Assembly: GCF_014640295.1 (NCBI RefSeq)
Contig: NZ_BMGR01000004.1
Location: 62,001-126,000 of the forward strand
Direction of reading: 5' to 3'
Length of the DNA: 64,000 nt
DNA from: Paenibacillus abyssi
Lineage (GTDB): Bacteria; Bacillota; Bacilli; Paenibacillales; Paenibacillaceae
Shown here: piece after piece, positions 33,824 to 43,088 of the stretch
Layout of the letters: each line of letters opens with the position of its first letter
Position numbering within the stretch: the first letter of the stretch is position 1
Notes under the pieces: model-generated
The model's database searches: none
What the model saw: the letters and a program-made list of their open reading frames with translations, nothing else
Told to the model about the DNA's origin: nothing
Made by a program: the position numbers and the translations under genes

Positions 33824-35143
33824 TCACGGTTGAACCGTTTTCTTGCGCGAAAATAGCAGGGTTATTCGTGTACCTTCATGTTCACGGCTTGATATCTCGA
33901 CCGAGCCCCCGCTCTTCTGCATCACATTATAGACATAAGATAGACCAAGCCCGAAATTCCGGGAGTGGTTCTTAGTACTGTAGAAAGGGTCAAACACATG
34001 CGTTAGCTGATCCTTTGGAATACCTTTCCCGGTATCCTGAACAGACAACGCAATGCCTTTTTTGCAGTTATCCAAACGGATATTAATTGTTCCTTCTGCA
34101 GGCATAGCCTCCACTGCATTCGTCAGCAGGTTACCGATAACCTCTTTGATATGCACCTTATCACATACCACGGCCGGCCGGCACAAATAATAGGTTTTCA
34201 CCTTGATGCGATGGTCGTCCAGAAGGCGCTGATGCATGCATACGCACTCATCAATGAGCTGATCCAGAAGGCAGGGCTCCTCTCTCAAAACGATGTCCTT
34301 CATCTGGCTGTGAATGCGGGTCACCATCGCCAGCATATGCGCGGATGCGTTCGAAATGATTTGCAGATGCTGCTTGGATTGTTCATCCTCCGGGGGAACG
34401 AAATGCTTCAAATTTTCCGTGCTGATCGCTATTTTGCCGATTTCATTTTTGATCGTGTGGTTCAGCATCGTTGTCCCCGAGCTTACCGCCTTCATCGTGC
34501 TCTCCAGCGAATCCCGCTCAAACCGGAGCTTTACCCCAAGCACGCCAAAAGCAAAAGTACACAGCAATGCAACAGCCATCGAATAGAAAATAAAGACGGA
34601 GACGTATCCAAAGGGCTCAAACTCAGGTGAAATCACTTTGCCTACATTGATAAGGATCAGCACAGCAAGCAGTGTCGGCACGATAATAATCGATGTAACG
34701 AGCCGGCTCTGTTTTCTCCTGCGGTTCTCCTCCCTCCAGAGCGCTGCGAGATGGAGAAAGCAGGATACCAGGTAATAAGGGGCAGTCCATAAAAACAGCA
34801 GAACATAATTGATTGAAAATACCGGTGAAAAAGTAGTCGCTGCGAGCGTAACAAGCACAGGCAATAAAAGCAGCAATTTGAGAACGAGCCTTACTTTTGC
34901 AGACGATACGCTCTCAGCGTAGACTACACTGAATAGGAGCACCCCATAAGGCGTTAGGGTCAGATTTAGAAACTGGGCGGCATATGACCATGTCTCTAAC
35001 CCAACGTCCAGCAGGAAACCGGACAAGCCGCCGATCGAAGCACAGCCCAGGAAAAAGGCAGCCCAACGATTCGTCTCGCTTCGGGGGTTGTTGAACAACA
35101 GAATAAGGGCCGCGGTAAGCAGCGCGAAAAAATAATACAGCAT
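33824..35143 (-). CDS. Membrane sensor histidine kinase
   Basis: ATG 35143 (AGGA 9 nt upstream) preferred to TTG 35164; 439 residues. Seven predicted helices in residues 1-210 resemble an N-terminal 7TM sensor with short loops, so the signal is probably in the membrane. The histidine region is TMLNHTIKNEIGKI; N box EVIGNLLTNAVEAM, G1 VQDTGKGIPKDQL, F box FDPFYSTK, G2 FGLGLSYVYNV. Its regulator gene follows at 14 nt. Ligand unknown. Confidence 0.88.
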   Translation of the reverse strand: MLYYFFALLTAALILLFNNPRSETNRWAAFFLGCASIGGLSGFLLDVGLETWSYAAQFLNLTLTPYGVLLFSVVYAESVSSAKVRLVLKLLLLLPVLVTLAATTFSPVFSINYVLLFLWTAPYYLVSCFLHLAALWREENRRRKQSRLVTSIIIVPTLLAVLILINVGKVISPEFEPFGYVSVFIFYSMAVALLCTFAFGVLGVKLRFERDSLESTMKAVSSGTTMLNHTIKNEIGKIAISTENLKHFVPPEDEQSKQHLQIISNASAHMLAMVTRIHSQMKDIVLREEPCLLDQLIDECVCMHQRLLDDHRIKVKTYYLCRPAVVCDKVHIKEVIGNLLTNAVEAMPAEGTINIRLDNCKKGIALSVQDTGKGIPKDQLTHVFDPFYSTKNHSRNFGLGLSYVYNVMQKSGGSVEISSREHEGTRITLLFSRKKTVQP

Positions 35144-35193
35144 CCCATACCATCCTATGAGCAATTGTTAGTTCTATTTTATCATATTGAGAA

Positions 35194-35223
35194 TAAAAAA
35201 AAGCACTACAGAAGCTGCAGTGC
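35194..35223 (-). terminator. Terminator after bdbC
   Basis: Minus-strand stem GCACTGCA/TGTAGTGC (one G-T pair) with loop GCTTC, then a long T run. Confidence 0.85.
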
Positions 35224-35255
35224 GATGAGTTCGGGATAGAGCCCCGCGCATTTCA

Positions 35256-35669
35256 TTATTGCCGACCTGATTTGATCAGCAGCATCAATATCGTAATCAG
35301 AGTGAAAGCGGTCAAGGCAAGGAACGGAATCGTAATAAAACCGAGCCAGTTAATATATTCCATATTGCATGGTACGCCTTTTTCGCACAGGTTGATGGAT
35401 GAGAAGGCAGGAACCTTCTGTTTCAGATAATGGAAAAGCGAAATACACATCCCAATAATCGACAGAGGCAGCACATATTTCTTTAAGCTGGTCTCATTAT
35501 AGAAGGCTGCAATCCCTAGAATGATGCTGAGCGGATACATGAATATCCGTTGATACCAGCACAAATCACAAGGGATAAACCCTCTTATTTCGCTAAAATA
35601 AAGGCTTCCAAGCGTAGCTGTAACGGCCACGATCCATGCCATGTATAAGGTATAGTCACGAACTCGCAT
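35256..35669 (-). CDS. bdbC: Disulfide bond formation protein BdbC (DsbB type)
   Basis: 137 residues, four helices, ATG 35669 behind GGGAGGG. Extracytoplasmic Cys pair 1 is CDLC (34, 37), pair 2 Cys95 and Cys101 (NLCEKGVPC), matching DsbB/BdbC. It reoxidises the BdbD partner encoded just upstream and passes electrons to menaquinone. The membrane part has the conserved WYQRIFMYPL. Confidence 0.92.
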   Translation of the reverse strand: MRVRDYTLYMAWIVAVTATLGSLYFSEIRGFIPCDLCWYQRIFMYPLSIILGIAAFYNETSLKKYVLPLSIIGMCISLFHYLKQKVPAFSSINLCEKGVPCNMEYINWLGFITIPFLALTAFTLITILMLLIKSGRQ

Positions 35670-35687
35670 CGCGCTCTGCCCTCCCGA

Positions 35688-36377
35688 TTATTCCGCCAGC
35701 TGCCGGTCGATAATTTCTTTTATTTTATTATAATCAAACGGATCCGTAACCATTACATCGCCAATCATGATGCTTGGTGTCAGCTGCACATTGAAATCCT
35801 GAACTAATTGATTATCCACATTGACTTGAGCCATGGTCGCTTGATTTTCAACATCGGCTTTCAACTTGTCCAAATCAACCTCAGGTGTATAGGTCTGGGC
35901 CAACTCCAGCACTTTCTCCGGCGTCAGCCAAAGGTCGTCATGACTTTGATTGGCCGGCTGGGCATTGAATAATTCATGATGGAATGTCCAGTAAGCATCC
36001 GGATTTTGAGCAAGCACGGATTCTGCAGCCAATGCGCCTGTTGTCGACTCTTCACCATGGAAAAGCACATTCACATAAGAAAATGTTACTTTGCCGGTAT
36101 CAATATAGTCCTTCTCCAATTGAGGCATAATCGTCTCTCCCCAAGCCTTGCAAGCCGGGCATTTAAAATCGCCAAATTCAACGATCGATACTTTAGCGTT
36201 TGGATCGCCCATCGTCGGCTGGTTTGTAATTTCCGGTGCGCCATTAAAAGCGATGACATCATTGTTTTCTTCCGTATCTTTTGTTGCCTGATTTAACGCG
36301 AATAACGTAATGAAGAGAACTAGAATAACAAGGGTAAAGATGACCAGATTTTTAGATGACCGTTTGTTTTTACTCAT
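35688..36377 (-). CDS. bdbD: Thiol-disulfide oxidoreductase BdbD (DsbA type)
   Basis: 229 residues, ATG 36377 behind AAAGGAG. N-terminal membrane anchor (residues 10-29), then a thioredoxin fold with catalytic CPAC (Cys73-Cys76) and the cis-Pro region QLTPSIMIGD. It oxidises exported proteins and is recycled by BdbC, 18 nt downstream in the same operon. Confidence 0.92.
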   Translation of the reverse strand: MSKNKRSSKNLVIFTLVILVLFITLFALNQATKDTEENNDVIAFNGAPEITNQPTMGDPNAKVSIVEFGDFKCPACKAWGETIMPQLEKDYIDTGKVTFSYVNVLFHGEESTTGALAAESVLAQNPDAYWTFHHELFNAQPANQSHDDLWLTPEKVLELAQTYTPEVDLDKLKADVENQATMAQVNVDNQLVQDFNVQLTPSIMIGDVMVTDPFDYNKIKEIIDRQLAE

Positions 36378-36600
36378 CAGTTTACACTCCTTTTCTAATC
36401 AGCATTTTATCATGTGCGGTGATGGAATGAACCTATTGAATATGACAATCATGCAACATTGTCCGGTATAAAAAAGCTATATTGTCGTCTATTTATCTCT
36501 ACCGCCTTGAAACGAAATACAGGGCACTTCACAGCAATCATGAAAGTACCCTTTATCGTTTGCTTCAACATGTAAACGCTAAACAAAGAAGGTTTGCTAA

Positions 36601-36708
36601 AGAAAGCAAATGGCGCCACAAGTGTAAGTCCCTGTGCGCCATTTGCTTTCTATTATGGGGGGCTACTCTCAAAGGACAGTTCTTTCATTACCCTTTTGGG
36701 ACAGCCCC
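36601..36708 (+). mobile_element. IS-end remnant: palindrome plus CCCTTTTGGGACAGCCCC terminus
   Basis: An inverted repeat (arms 36601-36620 and 36633-36651, one bulged base) contains AAATGGCGCCACA. Forty nt later comes CCCTTTTGGGACAGCCCC (36691-36708), the kind of terminal repeat found on IS1182-group elements. The same two parts, in the same order, recur at 52953-53052 next to a transposase fragment. Nothing else codes in 36378-36726; the open frame there (36482-36730) has no ribosome site. Confidence 0.55.
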
Positions 36709-36726
36709 TTCTTCGGTTTCTATTGA

Positions 36727-38037
36727 TTAGCTGAGCACTTCTGCGGTTTTGTAAACTTTAACTTTACCAATCCGCTTTTCATTGACCACTTCGACTTTAA
36801 ATATAATGCCGTTGAACTCAACTTCCGGCTGTTCGCCTTGATCGGGGATTCTGCCCAGGTGCCCAATGACGAAACCGCTTAACGTATCATACTCATCGAC
36901 GGGCATTTCCACATTCAATACTTCCTTCAATGTGCGCAAGGAGACGATCCCGTTGATTAGGAAGGTATTATCATCGAGTATCTCGATCTCCTTTTCTTCC
37001 TCATCATGCTCATCGAAGATGTTGCCGACGATTTCCTCAAGCAGGTCCTCGATCGTCACTATCCCGGCTAAGCCGCCATACTCGTCAATAACAACGGCCA
37101 TATATACTTTGTTCTTTTGCAGATCCTTGAACAGTTCATCCGTCCGTTTGGACTCCGGAACGAAATAAGGGGCACGAATGATCGACTTGAGATCGAACTC
37201 TTTCGAAGTATCATGCTCAATGTATTGAAACAGATCCTTGACATGCAAAATACCGATAATATTATCCATTTGATCTTCATATACGGGAAATCGTGTATAT
37301 TTCTCAACATGGATCAGATTCGCGACTTCTTTAAGCGAAAGATCATGCGGGATACATACAACTTTGGTTCGATGCGTGATAATATCCGAAACGGTTTTGT
37401 TATCGAACTCAAAGATATTGTTAATCATCATCTTCTCGGTTTCTTGAATGGCTCCGTTCTCATTGCCGACATCCACCATCATGCGGATCTCTTCTTCCGT
37501 CACTTGTTCTTTGTTCGCATGTGGGTCAACGCCCAGCATTCGCACGATCAAATTGGTGGAGAGCGTTAGCAATTTTACAAACGGGGCGGATACCTTGGAT
37601 AATAGGGTCAACGGTCTGACAGCAAACATCGAGACGGCTTCCGCCTTTTGCATCGCCAGCCGTTTCGGCACGAGCTCTCCCATTACCAATGTAAAATAAG
37701 AAAGTACCAAAGTGATTGCGATTAGTGAAATCGTCTGCAATAAGCTTTGCTGCATCGGTACCCCGGCCGCATAGAGAAACTCCGCTAATCTTCCTGCAAA
37801 TCGCTCAGCTGCAAAGGCACTCGCCATAAAGCCTGCCAATGTGATACCGATCTGGATAGTAGCCAAGAAACGGCTCGGCTCGCTCAGAAGGTTTTGCAAT
37901 AGTTTTGCTTTTTTATGCCCGGCTTCCGCCATCGCTTTGATCTTGTTGTCATTAAGCGAGATTAAAGCGATCTCTGAAGCGGCAAAAAACGCATTCAACA
38001 CAATGAGTAAAATAAGAACCAAAATTTCTATCGACAA
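36727..38037 (-). CDS. CNNM/CorC-type membrane transporter with CBS pair (hemolysin C family)
   Basis: 436 residues from TTG 38037 behind GGAGGATG. Order: DUF21 membrane domain (1-190, NAFFAASEIALISLND, GELVPKRLA), acidic helix bundle, two CBS domains (about 215-330, FPVYEDQMDNIIGILHVKDL, VVIDEYGGLAGIVTIEDLLE), and a C-terminal CorC domain (345-430, YDTLSGFVIGHLGRIP). Relatives such as MpfA and YhdP/YrkA of Bacillus export or exchange magnesium. A 33-codon ORF lies just upstream in the same direction. Confidence 0.88.
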   Translation of the reverse strand: MSIEILVLILLIVLNAFFAASEIALISLNDNKIKAMAEAGHKKAKLLQNLLSEPSRFLATIQIGITLAGFMASAFAAERFAGRLAEFLYAAGVPMQQSLLQTISLIAITLVLSYFTLVMGELVPKRLAMQKAEAVSMFAVRPLTLLSKVSAPFVKLLTLSTNLIVRMLGVDPHANKEQVTEEEIRMMVDVGNENGAIQETEKMMINNIFEFDNKTVSDIITHRTKVVCIPHDLSLKEVANLIHVEKYTRFPVYEDQMDNIIGILHVKDLFQYIEHDTSKEFDLKSIIRAPYFVPESKRTDELFKDLQKNKVYMAVVIDEYGGLAGIVTIEDLLEEIVGNIFDEHDEEEKEIEILDDNTFLINGIVSLRTLKEVLNVEMPVDEYDTLSGFVIGHLGRIPDQGEQPEVEFNGIIFKVEVVNEKRIGKVKVYKTAEVLS

Positions 38038-38099
38038 TTTTCTTCATCCTCCGATTTTATGAGTACATGATTCAGCTTCCGGTCATGATTCATGGAGGA

Positions 38100-38201
38100 T
38101 CAGATCCTGCGATAATATCTTATTTTCCATACGATTTTGGCTTTATCTCTCAAACGCATTGTCGGGTCACTATCGCCCTCTTCTCCTGGCTCATCGTCCA
38201 T
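38100..38201 (-). CDS. Short leader-like ORF (33 aa) before the CNNM/CorC gene
   Basis: ATG 38201 with a textbook AAGGAGG 10 nt upstream and stop at 38100. Product: acidic first half MDDEPGEEGDSDPTMR and basic, aromatic second half DKAKIVWKIRYYRRI. It is 62 nt from the transporter start. Not recognised as a family. The strong ribosome site and charge pattern argue it is translated; whether it acts as a regulatory leader or as a peptide is unknown. Confidence 0.5.
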   Translation of the reverse strand: MDDEPGEEGDSDPTMRLRDKAKIVWKIRYYRRI

Positions 38202-38396
38202 TACTTCGCCACCTCCTTCCAAGTCGAATAAAATACACTTACTTTATTATATCGGTTTGCACGGTAATAGAAAAGAGTCTTCACAGCATAATATCTTCCT
38301 TCCCGACCTGTACGGACGTTAAAATGACAATGTTTTCTAGACTTCACTTCATAATTTCGTTACAATTTATATATTTCATATAGGAGGACTATTATT

Positions 38397-38588
38397 TTGA
38401 GGAAATATAATTTTATTCGGCCTTTGCTCATCCTTGCTGTAGCTTTTCTCGTCAATAGCTTGATCACAACAATCTGTCTTGCCATGGGAGCATCTCAAGA
38501 GACGGCAAGCAATATCGCGTTTGTAGCAATGATGATAGCCGTTGTCATCACCTTTATCAGGCTGAACAAGTCCAGACTAAAACGGTAA
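38397..38588 (+). CDS. Small two-helix membrane protein (63 aa), unknown
   Basis: TTG 38397 with AGGAGG 9 nt upstream. Two hydrophobic segments (about 8-28 and 38-54) and a basic end NKSRLKR. No family recognised. Divergent from the short ORF and CNNM gene. Confidence 0.6.
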   Translation: MRKYNFIRPLLILAVAFLVNSLITTICLAMGASQETASNIAFVAMMIAVVITFIRLNKSRLKR

Positions 38589-38678
38589 CAATCCGCATTA
38601 TTATTCTCACGTCGCTCTATACATACTTTGTTATACGGATTAAAAAGCGGAATATATTGTCCAAAAACAAAATATTGT

Positions 38679-38706
38679 TTGACAAATTTGTGAACCCGAT
38701 TAAAAT
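38679..38706 (+). promoter_or_regulatory. Sigma-A promoter of the 80-aa membrane protein gene
   Basis: TTGACA, 16-nt spacer, TAAAAT; 24 nt before the ATG at 38730. Confidence 0.65.
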
Positions 38707-38729
38707 AGGTAGTAAAGGAGTGGGTCACA

Positions 38730-38972
38730 ATGAATCATCATCAACTAAGAGCATTGACGATAACGAAGAGAGTTACATCCGTATTTTTCATCTTAGGGCT
38801 TGGGCTTTTTTTATTCAGCTTTTTTGTAAGCGATCCCAATAGTGACTACTTTTTGAATATCGGAATCGGCGTTATGTTCTCTGCAGCATTGCTTTTCGCA
38901 TGTGGTACGTTCTTTGCGCTGGTTGACAGGTCATCTGAGAAAAGAAACGGCTACAGTGAGGATACCATTTAA
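38730..38972 (+). CDS. Small two-helix membrane protein (80 aa), unknown
   Basis: ATG 38730 behind AAAGGAG and a good promoter. Helices at about 15-34 and 43-65, with a polar tail DRSSEKRNGYSEDTI. No recognised family. It ends at a bidirectional terminator shared with the qox operon. Confidence 0.62.
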   Translation: MNHHQLRALTITKRVTSVFFILGLGLFLFSFFVSDPNSDYFLNIGIGVMFSAALLFACGTFFALVDRSSEKRNGYSEDTI

Positions 38973-38994
38973 ACTTTCAATAAATACATTAAAT

Positions 38995-39037
38995 CGGGGC
39001 CCCGTAAGCAGCTTTGCTTACGAGGCCCCGTTATTTT
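38995..39037. terminator. Bidirectional terminator between the small membrane gene and qoxD
   Basis: Stem CGGGGCC...GGCCCCG with an inner CGTAAGCA/TGCTTACG, followed by a T-rich stretch on the plus strand and an A-rich start giving Ts on the minus. Confidence 0.85.
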
Positions 39038-39038
39038 A

Positions 39039-39338
39039 TCAGTGATGATGTCCGAAGGACATGACCCATATGCTTCCCGCTACGATGATGACTGCAACGA
39101 TGAGTCCATATGCGATATTGATGACTTGTGTCTTCCGGTCTTCACCTTCATTGACATGCATGAACATGAATAATTGAAGCGCCGCCTGAACGAGTGCCAA
39201 GCCACCGATAAGCAGCATGATCGTATGAAAAGAAAGGGAAGTTCTCAGCGCGATCCCTGCCGCGACAAAAGTAAGCAGCAGCGAGGATAAGAATCCAACG
39301 ACATGTCCAATCGGATATCTTTTCATTTTCTTATCCAT
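39039..39338 (-). CDS. qoxD: Cytochrome aa3-type menaquinol oxidase subunit IV
   Basis: 99 residues, three helices, starting directly after the qoxC stop. Ends MSFGHHH. Contains QLFMFMHVNEGED, typical of subunit IV (CyoD/QoxD). It stabilises the oxidase complex. Last gene of qoxABCD. Confidence 0.9.
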   Translation of the reverse strand: MDKKMKRYPIGHVVGFLSSLLLTFVAAGIALRTSLSFHTIMLLIGGLALVQAALQLFMFMHVNEGEDRKTQVINIAYGLIVAVIIVAGSIWVMSFGHHH

Positions 39339-39944
39339 TTAGGCCACCATCCCTTTTAAATACACGAATGTAAAGATAAAGATCCATACCACATCGAGGA
39401 AGTGCCAGTACAACCCGATAATAAAGGTTTTTCTCGCGGTTACCGGCGTTAAGCCTCGCTGCAGAAGCTGAATAATAATTAATATCGCCCAGCCAATCCC
39501 CACCGTTACGTGCAGTCCGTGTGTCCCGAGCAGGACGAAAAAGCTGGATAGAAATGCACTTGTTTGCATTGTCGCGCCCTCATGGATGTAATGAAGAAAT
39601 TCATTCACTTCCATGAATAAGAAGCCGACGCCAAGCAGCAATGTAATGATGAGCCATGTGATCAAGCCCTTAAGATTGTTGCGGCGCATTTCAAAGATCG
39701 CAAGACCGCAGGTGAAGCTGCTCGTCAGGAGCAGAATCGTCTGGATCATAACCTCTCTCATCATAATAATGTCTTGATGCGTAGGTCCGCCCGCATAGCG
39801 CTCATATAGGACGCCGTATACACCGAAAAGCGTAGCAAACAACACGATCTCTGCTCCAAGGAAGATCCAGAAACCGAGAATGTTCATCCGGCTCTGCTCG
39901 GTCTGATACTCCAAAGGCAGTGAAGTATTAACGTTTGCCGACAT
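39339..39944 (-). CDS. qoxC: Cytochrome aa3-type menaquinol oxidase subunit III
   Basis: 201 residues, five helices, ATG 39944 behind AGGAGAGGTGA, overlapping qoxB by 17 nt. Subunit III motifs: ILGFWIFLGAEIVLFATLF, GTHGLHVTVGIGW and YWHFLDVVWIFIFTFVYL. Confidence 0.93.
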   Translation of the reverse strand: MSANVNTSLPLEYQTEQSRMNILGFWIFLGAEIVLFATLFGVYGVLYERYAGGPTHQDIIMMREVMIQTILLLTSSFTCGLAIFEMRRNNLKGLITWLIITLLLGVGFLFMEVNEFLHYIHEGATMQTSAFLSSFFVLLGTHGLHVTVGIGWAILIIIQLLQRGLTPVTARKTFIIGLYWHFLDVVWIFIFTFVYLKGMVA

Positions 39945-41910
39945 ATCGATTCACCTCTCCTTCACCGTTTCTCCATGCGCTCTCCGTTTGTTCAATTTCT
40001 TCCTTATGAACGTGGAAGCCGTCATTATAATCAAAGGAACGAATAATAAGTCCTGCAAAAATACCAACAGCCGCAACCGCCGCTGCGATATGCCATTCGA
40101 ATACGAGGAAGAAGCCGCTGATGCCAAACACGACGCACATAATGAACGGAAGTCCAGAGTTGCTTGGCATATGAATTTCTTCGAGCTCTTCTTTTTTCAG
40201 TGTCAAACCTTCATTGTTCTTCTTCATGTACCAGAACGCATCCATGGATTTTACTTCCGGCAGCTTGGCAAAGTTATAATGCTGCACCGGTGAAGCCGTT
40301 GCCCATTCCAATGTTCTTGCATCCCAAGGATCGCTTGGAATGTTGCGGTCCGCATAGCGAACGCTCCAATAGATGTTGTAACAGAATGCCGCGAAGCCCA
40401 GTGCCAAAATGATGGACCCGATAAAGGATACAAAGAATAATGGCGCGTAACCGGATTCTACCGAATACGTATAAGAACGTCTTACTGCACCGTCCAAGCC
40501 AAGGAAGAACATCGGCATAAATGTCATATTGAAACCAATGACAAACAACCAGAAATGCCATTTACCGATTTTTTCATTGAGCATATGCCCGAACATTTTT
40601 GGCCACCAATAGTATGTTCCGGCGAATACGGCAAATACTACAGCTGGGATCAGCACGTAATGGAAGTGCGCGACGAGGAAGAGCGTATTATGGTATTGAT
40701 AATCCGCCGCCCCCATGCCCAGCATTACGCCTGTAACGCCGCCAATGACAAAGCAAGGCACGAAAGCCAAAGCCCACAGCATGGCAGTCGTCATTTTGAT
40801 ACGGCCTTTGCGCATCGTGAACAGCCAGTTAAACATCTTCACGCCTGTCGGTACGGCAATCATCATTGTCGTAATAGAGAAGATCGAGTTAACGCCCGGA
40901 CCCGCGCCCATCGTATAAAAGTGATGAACCCATACCACCATACTTAGAATGGCAATCCCGACAATAGAGAAGACCATCGACTTGTAGCCGTACAGCGTTT
41001 TGCGCGAGAAGGTCGCGATGACCTCAGAGAAGATCCCGAACGCAGGAAGCGCCACAATATATACCTCTGGATGTCCCCACAGCCAGAACAGGTTCGCCCA
41101 CAGCATATCCAAACCGCCGCCGGATAAAGTAAAGAAATGCGTGCCATACAGACGATCGAATGTCATTAAAGCAAGCGCTACGGTTAAGATCGGGAACGAC
41201 GCCACAATAATGATCGATGTAATGAATGTTGTCCACGAGAACATCGGCATACGCATCAATGTCATGCCCTTGGTCCGCATCTTGAGAATCGTGACGATAA
41301 AGTTAATCCCCGTCATCAATGTCCCGATACCGGATATTTGCAGCGCCACGGCATAATAGTTATTGCCAATGCCCGGACTGAACTCTTTACCCGCAAGCGG
41401 GAAATAGGAAGTCCATCCTGCATCGGGCGATCCGCCGACAACAAAGGAAAGGTTAAACAGCATCGCGCCGCAAAAGAACAGCCAGAAGCTTAAGGCATTC
41501 AACTGCGGAAAAGCTACGTCCCTTGCTCCGATTTGAAGGGGGATAACAAGGTTCATAAAACCGATCAGAAACGGCATCGCCATGAATAAGATCATAATGA
41601 CGCCATGTGTCGTGAAAATTTCGTTATAATGCTGAGCGTTCAAAAACTCCATCTCCGGCCTGGACGTCTGTACCCGCATCAATATTCCGTCCATACCGCC
41701 GCGGAAAAACATCAGAACCGCGGAAATGATATACATGATCCCGATTTTTTTATGGTCAACAGTTGTCAGCCATTCTGTCCACAGCCATTTCCATTTTTTC
41801 AGGTATGTGATTCCCCCGACGATTCCGATCATCGTTAGAAGAATGGCAATCTGAGAACCTAAAATCAACGGATCGCCTGTAATGAGAATTTCATTCCATT
41901 TAATGCCCAC
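39928..41910 (-). CDS. qoxB: Cytochrome aa3-type menaquinol oxidase subunit I
   Basis: 660 residues from GTG 41910 (CGGAGGCGAG upstream), overlapping qoxA. Haem-copper core: low-spin haem His in TTHGVIM, CuB and cross-linked Tyr in WGHPEVYI, further CuB His pair in VWVHHFYT, haem ligands in HFHYVLIP. An extra N-terminal helix before WLTTVDHKKIG is as in QoxB. Reduces oxygen and pumps protons across the cell membrane. Confidence 0.95.
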   Translation of the reverse strand: MGIKWNEILITGDPLILGSQIAILLTMIGIVGGITYLKKWKWLWTEWLTTVDHKKIGIMYIISAVLMFFRGGMDGILMRVQTSRPEMEFLNAQHYNEIFTTHGVIMILFMAMPFLIGFMNLVIPLQIGARDVAFPQLNALSFWLFFCGAMLFNLSFVVGGSPDAGWTSYFPLAGKEFSPGIGNNYYAVALQISGIGTLMTGINFIVTILKMRTKGMTLMRMPMFSWTTFITSIIIVASFPILTVALALMTFDRLYGTHFFTLSGGGLDMLWANLFWLWGHPEVYIVALPAFGIFSEVIATFSRKTLYGYKSMVFSIVGIAILSMVVWVHHFYTMGAGPGVNSIFSITTMMIAVPTGVKMFNWLFTMRKGRIKMTTAMLWALAFVPCFVIGGVTGVMLGMGAADYQYHNTLFLVAHFHYVLIPAVVFAVFAGTYYWWPKMFGHMLNEKIGKWHFWLFVIGFNMTFMPMFFLGLDGAVRRSYTYSVESGYAPLFFVSFIGSIILALGFAAFCYNIYWSVRYADRNIPSDPWDARTLEWATASPVQHYNFAKLPEVKSMDAFWYMKKNNEGLTLKKEELEEIHMPSNSGLPFIMCVVFGISGFFLVFEWHIAAAVAAVGIFAGLIIRSFDYNDGFHVHKEEIEQTESAWRNGEGEVNRYVGKR

Positions 41911-42892
41911 TATGCTCGCCTCCGTTTCCGTCGCCTTCTACATGGTGCTCATGAAGGTTTTTATCATCATTCGTTTTATTTCGGTAGTTATCTTCTTCTT
42001 CAAACACTCTGCCTTGATAACCGTGATATCTGTATAATTCAGGATTTGTATACGATGGGGAATCAGGATCCGCATGATCCACCCATTCCAAGTGAGTATT
42101 CGAGAATGTCATTCGTCCCAAGTGGGTCGGCTCCAGCAATTCTTCATATTTTCTCTCTGTCAGCTTCGGAGCGGTTTCCTTTACGTCCTTGATCCATTGG
42201 TCGAAATCTTCCCTTGTCTGAGCCTGGACTTCGAATTCCATTCCCGCATATCCCCGGCCATTGAAGTTTGTATTTCTGCCAAAATAGGAACCGGGATGAT
42301 CGGCTACGAGATACAGCTGGGTTTCCATTTTGCCCATCGTATATTTCTGGCCGCCTAGTGCAGGTACCCAGAACGATTGCATTGTGCTTGCTGAAGTCAG
42401 TTTAAAATCAATCGGCGTGTCCTCAGGGATATTGACATAGTTCACTGTTTCGATACCTTGCTCCGGATAGCTGAAAATCCATTTCCAGTCCGCAGAAGTA
42501 ACGTGGATTGTGATTGGTTTCACATTCTCATAACCGGGTGGAACATCCTCGAGTGCATACAATGTTTTCACCGTCGGAATCGTCAAAGCAATGACAATCA
42601 GAATCGGAATCGCAGTCCATATCACTTCAAGCACCATGCTGCCGTGCTCTTCGGGCGGCTCATAATCCTTATTTTCAGGTTTTTCTCTATATTTCCATAC
42701 GATATAACCAAACAATCCAAATACAACGACGACAACCAGTGCCATCCAGATCAGAGACCAGTTGATAAGCTCCATAATACTTCTTGCCACAGGTCCTTGA
42801 GGCTCGAAAACGACCATATTATATCCGCAACCACTCAACAACAAAACCGAAATGAGGGTTGCAGCTGAAAACAGAAGCTTTCGAAATTTCAT
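41900..42892 (-). CDS. qoxA: Cytochrome aa3-type menaquinol oxidase subunit II (lipoprotein)
   Basis: 330 residues, ATG 42892 behind AAAGGAGATGAG. Signal ends LLLSGC, lipid Cys22. Two helices, then a cupredoxin domain (HVTSADWKWIFSYPE, YFGRNTNFNGRGYAGMEFEV). The CuA cysteines are absent at the GRNTNFNGRGYAGM loop, so electrons come from quinol and not cytochrome c. The last 40 residues are His/Asp/Glu-rich, possibly metal-binding. First gene of the operon; a Crp/Fnr-type box lies 44 nt upstream. Confidence 0.94.
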   Translation of the reverse strand: MKFRKLLFSAATLISVLLLSGCGYNMVVFEPQGPVARSIMELINWSLIWMALVVVVVFGLFGYIVWKYREKPENKDYEPPEEHGSMVLEVIWTAIPILIVIALTIPTVKTLYALEDVPPGYENVKPITIHVTSADWKWIFSYPEQGIETVNYVNIPEDTPIDFKLTSASTMQSFWVPALGGQKYTMGKMETQLYLVADHPGSYFGRNTNFNGRGYAGMEFEVQAQTREDFDQWIKDVKETAPKLTERKYEELLEPTHLGRMTFSNTHLEWVDHADPDSPSYTNPELYRYHGYQGRVFEEEDNYRNKTNDDKNLHEHHVEGDGNGGEHSGH

Positions 42893-42935
42893 AAGTGTCT
42901 CATCTCCTTTAATTAAAATGTGTTTGTGACTAGTT

Positions 42936-42951
42936 TGTGAATATTTTCACA
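42936..42951. promoter_or_regulatory. TGTGA-N6-TCACA box upstream of qoxABCD
   Basis: TGTGAATATTTTCACA matches the Crp/Fnr-family site TGTGA-N6-TCACA perfectly. In Bacillus such sites bind Fnr. Its place before a terminal oxidase operon suggests oxygen or redox control; a Rex site would need longer arms. Confidence 0.6.
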
Positions 42952-43029
42952 TTTTGTTCAAAATTTTAAAGCTGTACTCTGTGATATACCCCTCTGTTGA
43001 TTTGATCATAGCACGACGGTATTTTAAAA

Positions 43030-43058
43030 ACTGTTACAGATCGGTTAAAACTGTTACA
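43030..43058 (-). repeat. Two direct ACTGTTACA repeats, 20 bp apart, in the qox upstream region
   Basis: ACTGTTACA at 43030-43038 and 43050-43058, each preceded by AAA (minus: TGTAACAGTTT). Two helical turns apart, as for an activator binding one DNA face. Candidate redox or phosphate regulator site; protein unknown. Confidence 0.45.
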
Positions 43059-43088
43059 AATCATGTAAGGCAAGAATTGTATCGAAAT

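Noticed and set aside
36482-36730. 82-codon plus-strand frame downstream of the CNNM gene
   Set aside because: No ribosome site and it spans the IS-end palindrome; treated as remnant DNA.
42936-42951. Qox palindrome as a Rex operator
   Set aside because: Rex sites have the longer form TTGTGAA-N6-TTCACAA; here the spacing fits TGTGA-N6-TCACA instead.
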